Source of the DNA: CAVXEH01 sp963805645
GTDB lineage: Bacteria; Chloroflexota; Limnocylindria; QHBO01
NCBI GenBank assembly: GCA_963805645.1
Contig: CAWDVA010000004.1
Location: 124,001-188,000, forward strand
Length of the DNA stretch: 64,000 nucleotides
Direction: 5' to 3'
The notes beneath the pieces were generated by a model that was not told the origin of the DNA, ran no database searches, and saw only the letters and a program-made list of their open reading frames with translations. Made by a program: the position numbers and the translations under genes. Of the stretch, positions 49,569-64,000 are shown one piece after another (within the stretch, counting starts at the first letter, position 1; each line of letters begins with the position of its first letter).

Positions 49569-49611
49569 CGCCATCGGCCTGTCCCTGTCAGCGGCTGTCA
49601 GGAAGCGCCCC

Positions 49612-49617
49612 TACCAT
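49612..49617 (+). promoter_or_regulatory. -10 hexamer TACCAT placed for a leaderless mRNA
   Basis: TACCAT ends 6 nt before the ATG at 49624; no ribosome site is present. Confidence 0.45.
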
Positions 49618-49623
49618 CGGCGC

Positions 49624-50343
49624 ATGAGACGTGCTGCATCGATCATCCTGGTTCCCGGCTTCTGGCTTGGCGCCTGGGCCTGGGACGAAGTCGCCGGCCT
49701 GCTGCGAGCCGACGGCACCGACGTCACCGCCCTGACCCTGCCGGGGCTCGACTCGGTCGACACCGACCGGTCCGCCATCACCGCCGCCGACCACGTCGAC
49801 GCGATCTGCGCTGCGATCAGGGCGGCCGATGGCCCCGTCGTGCTGGCGGTCCATTCGGGGACGGGGTTCGCCGGCTACGCGGCGAGCGACCGCCTGCCGG
49901 ACCGGATCGCCGCCATGGTCTACGTCGATTCCGGCCCGGGAATCGGTGCCATGGACCCCGAATTCTCCGGCGTGGACATGCCGATGCCGCCGCCCAGGGA
50001 GCTGGAGGAGAACGAGAACCTCGACGGGCTGTCCGAGAAGCAGCTCGCCACGTTCCGCGAGCGCGCGGTTCCCGAGCCCGGTGGCGTTGTCCGCGGGTCG
50101 GTGGAGCTGACCAACCACGCCCGTCTGGACATCCCCACCACCATGATCTGCACTGGCTTCCCGTCCGATGCGGTGAAGGCCTACGCGGCGGAGCACAACC
50201 CGCCATGGCTGGCCGGGCTCGCGGAGCTCCACGACGTCACCTGGGTCGACCTGCCCACGAGCCACTGGGTCATGTGGTCGCGCCCGAAGGACCTGGCCCA
50301 GATCATCGCGGACGTGGCGAAGGCACACGTCCCTTCGACCTAG
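49624..50343 (+). CDS. Alpha/beta hydrolase (AB_hydrolase_6-like)
   Basis: 239 residues from ATG 49624. The oxyanion-hole start IILVPGFWLGAWAWDEVAG is typical of the methylesterase/salicylate-binding-protein-like hydrolases. The nucleophile elbow is AVHSGTGFAG near residue 80 (Ser in HSGTG). The catalytic His is probably in PTSHWVMWSRP near the end, which matches the SGHWPMFSRP pattern. Likely an esterase of unknown substrate. It has its own -10 directly upstream. Confidence 0.82.
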   Translation: MRRAASIILVPGFWLGAWAWDEVAGLLRADGTDVTALTLPGLDSVDTDRSAITAADHVDAICAAIRAADGPVVLAVHSGTGFAGYAASDRLPDRIAAMVYVDSGPGIGAMDPEFSGVDMPMPPPRELEENENLDGLSEKQLATFRERAVPEPGGVVRGSVELTNHARLDIPTTMICTGFPSDAVKAYAAEHNPPWLAGLAELHDVTWVDLPTSHWVMWSRPKDLAQIIADVAKAHVPST

Positions 50344-50357
50344 GCCCGGCACGGGCG

Positions 50358-50363
50358 TATCGT
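50358..50363 (+). promoter_or_regulatory. -10 hexamer TATCGT placed for a leaderless mRNA
   Basis: TATCGT ends 6 nt before ATG 50370. Confidence 0.45.
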
Positions 50364-50369
50364 GGCCGC

Positions 50370-50582
50370 ATGACGGGCGCCAACGATCAATCACGGGGAT
50401 GGTTCTATGGCCGCGACTGCCTTGCCTGCGGCCAGTTCATCCCCATGTTCCCTGAGAACGAGCGGCCGACGGGATACCGCGGGCCGCCGGTCATGCACCT
50501 CGAGTGCCCGCACTGCCACAACGAGGCGGACTACGGGGTGCTTCGACTCAAGCGGCGCGAAGTGGAGGACGGGCCAGCCTGA
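50370..50582 (+). CDS. Small zinc-ribbon protein of unknown function
   Basis: 70 residues from ATG 50370. Two cysteine pairs, CLACGQF near residue 17 and CPHCHNEADYG near 46, form a zinc ribbon; the second pair is followed by a His. The spacer ENERPTGYRGPPVMHLE is not familiar to me. It might bind nucleic acid or serve as a metal-binding module. It is a probable leaderless gene and the last before the rpoB promoter region. Confidence 0.6.
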   Translation: MTGANDQSRGWFYGRDCLACGQFIPMFPENERPTGYRGPPVMHLECPHCHNEADYGVLRLKRREVEDGPA

Positions 50583-50623
50583 CGGCCGCCTGCGCGCGCC
50601 GCATGTAAGACGCAATTGAGCAC

Positions 50624-50643
50624 GGCCTCGAAGGGGGGCCTTT
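50624..50643 (+). terminator. Weak hairpin with TTT upstream of the rpoB promoter
   Basis: GGCCTC (50624-50629) pairs with GGGGCC (50635-50640) including one G-T pair, with TTT after it. Confidence 0.4.
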
Positions 50644-50672
50644 GACGCCAATCACCCGCAGGCGCGCTTCAG

Positions 50673-50700
50673 TTGACTCTGCAAGAATGGGTGCTACACT
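50673..50700 (+). promoter_or_regulatory. Promoter of rpoB-rpoC
   Basis: TTGACT (50673-50678), 16-nt spacer, TACACT (50695-50700) with TG one base before it (extended -10). rpoBC therefore has its own strong promoter, separate from rplJL. Confidence 0.8.
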
Positions 50701-50749
50701 ACCCGTTCGCGTGTCCGCGCCTCACCCTGCCCTTTTACAGGAGTCCTGA

Positions 50750-54229
<3,480 letters not shown>

Positions 54230-54360
54230 CCCGGGGAGCGGCGTCGTGACGGCGCCGCGTCCCGCCATCGCATACCTGAAGTCCATTTCCTGCCGGGGAC
54301 CGGTCACCCCTGGCAAGCGCCCCAGACGCGGCGAGCAGCCGCAGGAGTCGTAAGCCGCTC

Positions 54361-58908
<4,548 letters not shown>

Positions 58909-58936
58909 GCGCCCGGCGGCGCCGACACGCGATGGA

Positions 58937-58965
58937 CGAGGGACGGGCCACAAGCCCGTCCCTCG
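58937..58965 (+). terminator. Hairpin terminator after rpoC
   Basis: A perfect 12-bp stem, CGAGGGACGGGC (58937-58948) with GCCCGTCCCTCG (58954-58965), loop CACAA. No T-run follows. In the 369-nt gap to rpsL, the rest is the rpsL promoter and leader. Confidence 0.7.
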
Positions 58966-59084
58966 GCTGTCAGGCCCGGTGTCTGACCTCTGCCGGCTCA
59001 GCCGGTCAGGACCGCCTCGCGGGCCGGTCGGTTCGCGCCCGGGGACGGGTGCCGGCGGCTTGGCGGCCCGCAGGCGACGGTCGG

Positions 59085-59114
59085 TTGACACTCGATCGAG
59101 GCGAACCGTATACT
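59085..59114 (+). promoter_or_regulatory. Promoter of rpsL-rpsG-fusA-tuf
   Basis: TTGACA (59085-59090), 18-nt spacer, TATACT (59109-59114), a near-consensus sigma-70 promoter. Confidence 0.83.
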
Positions 59115-59125
59115 CCGCCTTCGGT

Positions 59126-59209
59126 GTCCCGTCCGCGGGACGCCTTCGTGTGTGCCCTGCCGGGCACCCTCCGTTGAGCAGAGTCCACCGCTCGGAATCC
59201 CCGGGATTC
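59126..59209 (+). other. Structured 5' leader of the rpsL operon
   Basis: Three consecutive perfect hairpins lie in the roughly 155-nt leader: GTCCCG/CGGGAC (59126-59141), GTGCCC/GGGCAC (59152-59167) and GAATCC/GGATTC (59195-59209). They may carry feedback regulation of the str operon, in E. coli done by S7, or affect transcript stability. No match to a known riboswitch is evident. Confidence 0.5.
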
Positions 59210-59277
59210 GTGCGCTCGCCGCGGGGGCGAATTTCGCCACGAAACAGGCACAAATCGGATCGAACGCGAGGTTCTCG

Positions 59278-59697
59278 TTGCCAACGATCAGCCAGCTGGT
59301 CCGCAAGGGCCGCAAGCCGGCAATCAAGAAGGTGAAGGCGCCCGCCCTGCGGCGGACCTTCAACACGCTGAAGCAGACCACGTCCGAGGGGCGCGGTGCG
59401 CCGCAGCGTCGTGGGGTCTGCCTCCAGGTGATGACGCGCACCCCGAAGAAGCCGAACTCGGCCCTTCGGAAGGTCGCCCGCGTCCGCCTGACGAACCAGA
59501 TGGAGGTCACCGCCTACATCCCCGGCATCGGGCACAACCTCCAGGAGCACTCCGTGGTCCTCGTCCGCGGCGGCCGTGTCAAGGACCTGCCCGCGGTGAA
59601 GTACCACATCGTGCGCGGCACCCTGGACGCCGCCGGCGTGCGTGACCGCAGGCAGGGCCGTTCCAAGTACGGCGCCAAGGCACCGGGGAAGGCCTAG
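59278..59697 (+). CDS. rpsL: 30S ribosomal protein S12
   Basis: 139 residues from TTG 59278, with GCGAGG seven nt in front; no ATG or GTG is suitably placed, and the protein begins PTISQLVRKGRKP as in other bacteria. It is the long form with about 15 extra residues between PAL and PQRRGVC, like Bacillus S12. The streptomycin-relevant lysines are wild type: TPKKPNSALRKV and GGRVKDLPAVKYH, the latter with Ala instead of Gly after Pro. S12 sits at the decoding centre. rpsG follows after 3 nt. Confidence 0.95.
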   Translation: MPTISQLVRKGRKPAIKKVKAPALRRTFNTLKQTTSEGRGAPQRRGVCLQVMTRTPKKPNSALRKVARVRLTNQMEVTAYIPGIGHNLQEHSVVLVRGGRVKDLPAVKYHIVRGTLDAAGVRDRRQGRSKYGAKAPGKA

Positions 59698-59700
59698 GCC

Positions 59701-60174
59701 ATGCCGCGACGCCCCACCATCGCCCGCAAGACCAAGTACGAGGAGCAGCTCGCCGGGACGGCCCTGACCATGAGCCAGCTCACGAGCAAGCTGATGCACG
59801 GCGGGAAGCGCCAGCTCGCCGCCCGGATCCTCGAGGACGCCATCGCCCGCTGCGAGAAGCAGACCGGTCGCTCCGGTGTCGAGGTCATGGAGCTCGCCCT
59901 GCGCAACGCCATGCCCCTCATCGAGGTCAAGCCCAAGCGCGTTGGCGGCTCGACGTACCAGATCCCCGTCGAGGTTCGGGCCGACCGCCGCATCTCGCTC
60001 GGCATGCGCTGGCTCATCGAGGCGGCGCGCAAGCGGACCGGGCGCAGCATGGCGGACAAGCTCGCCGCTGAGTTCATGGATGCCAGCAACGGCATCGGGG
60101 CGGCCGTGAAGCGCCGCGAGGACACCCACCGGATGGCGGAGGCCAACCGGGCCTTCAGCCACTTCAAGTGGTAG
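59701..60174 (+). CDS. rpsG: 30S ribosomal protein S7
   Basis: 157 residues. PRRPTIARKTKYEEQLAG at the start, then LMHGGKRQLAARILEDAI, VEVRADRRISLGMRWLIEAAR and the C-terminal KRREDTHRMAEANRAFSHFKW are all typical. S7 nucleates assembly of the 30S head and is the usual autoregulator of this operon. fusA starts 4 nt after its stop. Confidence 0.97.
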   Translation: MPRRPTIARKTKYEEQLAGTALTMSQLTSKLMHGGKRQLAARILEDAIARCEKQTGRSGVEVMELALRNAMPLIEVKPKRVGGSTYQIPVEVRADRRISLGMRWLIEAARKRTGRSMADKLAAEFMDASNGIGAAVKRREDTHRMAEANRAFSHFKW

Positions 60175-60178
60175 GAAG

Positions 60179-62290
<2,112 letters not shown>

Positions 62291-62321
62291 CGACACCAAA
62301 GGAGCGACGAAGGAAGCATCC

Positions 62322-63524
<1,203 letters not shown>

Positions 63525-63526
63525 CC

Positions 63527-63835
63527 ATGGCCAGACAGCGCATCCGCATCCGGCTCAAGGCGTACGACCACAAGCTGCTCGACCAGTCGGCCGAGCAGAT
63601 CGTGGAGACGGCGCAGCGAACCGGTGCCGACGTGGCGGGACCTGTCCCGCTGCCGACCCGGATCGAGAAGTACACCGTCATCCGCGGGCCCTTCGCCCAC
63701 AAGGACGGACGGGAGCAGTTCGAGATCCGGACGCACAAGCGTCTGATCGACATCGTCGACCCGTCCACCAAGACGGTCGACGCGCTGATGCGGCTGTCGC
63801 TGGCGGCCGGCGTGGATATCGAGATCAAGATGTGA
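63527..63835 (+). CDS. rpsJ: 30S ribosomal protein S10 (NusE)
   Basis: 102 residues. Full-length match to S10: QRIRIRLKAYDHKLLDQSAEQI, then VAGPVPLPTRIEKYTVIRGP, and FEIRTHKRLIDIVDP. It is part of the 30S head and, as NusE, a partner of NusG in antitermination. First gene of the S10 cluster, here directly joined to the str operon (only 2 nt after tuf). Confidence 0.97.
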   Translation: MARQRIRIRLKAYDHKLLDQSAEQIVETAQRTGADVAGPVPLPTRIEKYTVIRGPFAHKDGREQFEIRTHKRLIDIVDPSTKTVDALMRLSLAAGVDIEIKM

Positions 63836-63896
63836 TGCGTGGGCGGCGCCATCGGTGCGTCGCCCGCCCATCCGCCATCAGGAGGAAGCACAGACA

Positions 63897-64000
63897 GTGC
63901 CGGCAGGACTCATCGGGCGAAAGCTCGGCATGACGCGCATCTTCACCGAGGACGGCTCCGTCGTCCCGGTGAGCGTCATCGAGGCGACCCCGAATACCGT
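63897..64000 (+). CDS. rplC: 50S ribosomal protein L3, N-terminal fragment
   Basis: GTG 63897 behind AGGAGG (63881-63886); 34 complete codons before the window ends. PAGLIGRKLGMTRIFTEDGS and VPVSVIEATPN are the invariant L3 start. It follows rpsJ as in the classical S10 operon. Confidence 0.95.
   Translation, partial: MPAGLIGRKLGMTRIFTEDGSVVPVSVIEATPNT

Overview
The window is GC-rich (roughly 70% by eye) bacterial chromosomal DNA, densely coded on both strands. There is no phage, insertion sequence or CRISPR array. Long-form S12, an RpoC with a long coiled-coil insertion and a Lys/Ala-rich linker, many GTG starts, 4-nt gene overlaps and several apparently leaderless genes suggest Chloroflexota, perhaps a Limnocylindria/Ellin6529-like lineage. 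That assignment is inference from sequence style; an actinobacterial origin is less likely but not excluded.

Layout. 1-9.4 kb: a carbohydrate operon made of a glucitol-type PTS (IIC, a split IIBC with the halves in swapped order, IIA), a DRL-like (type II DXP reductoisomerase-like) oxidoreductase, an acetoin-dehydrogenase-like E1alpha/E1beta/E2 complex, a degenerate and an intact IspD-type cytidylyltransferase, a zinc-ribbon protein and a SorC-family regulator. 9.4-16.4 kb: RlmB, a NarL-type two-component system, a ferredoxin-GltD-like flavoprotein with two paralogous membrane proteins, a thioesterase and tRNA-Thr(TGT). 16.5-21.9 kb: an aldehyde dehydrogenase, an MFS exporter, a methyltransferase, tRNA-Tyr, tRNA-Thr(GGT) and an orphan multi-pass membrane protein behind a nested inverted repeat.

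21.9-26.1 kb: rpmG, tRNA-Trp, secE, nusG, rplK, rplA, then an L10 leader with rplJ and rplL. 26.1-33.2 kb: an APH(6)-like kinase, a repeat-domain/GGDEF fusion, malic enzyme and an ECF sigma factor with its membrane partner. 33.4-39.2 kb: a flavodoxin, an ABC-2 transporter full of frameshifts, and a zur-znuA-znuC-znuB zinc operon with a 17-bp palindrome in front. 39.4-50.6 kb: a Pat-like acyl-CoA synthetase/acetyltransferase, a B12-binding protein and a PAS-EAL protein, a predicted beta-solenoid protein, MaoC-like hydratase, TypA/BipA, a cupin, a hydrolase and a small zinc protein. 50.7-64 kb: rpoB-rpoC and rpsL-rpsG-fusA-tuf-rpsJ-rplC.

How the genes may work together. The most interesting unit is the first operon. 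If the oxidoreductase is a DXP reductoisomerase homologue working in reverse, a PTS-imported polyol (2-C-methylerythritol is the obvious candidate) would become MEP, then DXP. DXP is an acetoin-like alpha-hydroxyketone that the AcoABC-like complex could cleave to acetyl-CoA and glyceraldehyde 3-phosphate, while IspD could instead divert MEP to isoprenoids. This is a hypothesis built from gene families and chemistry; nothing in the sequence proves the substrate.
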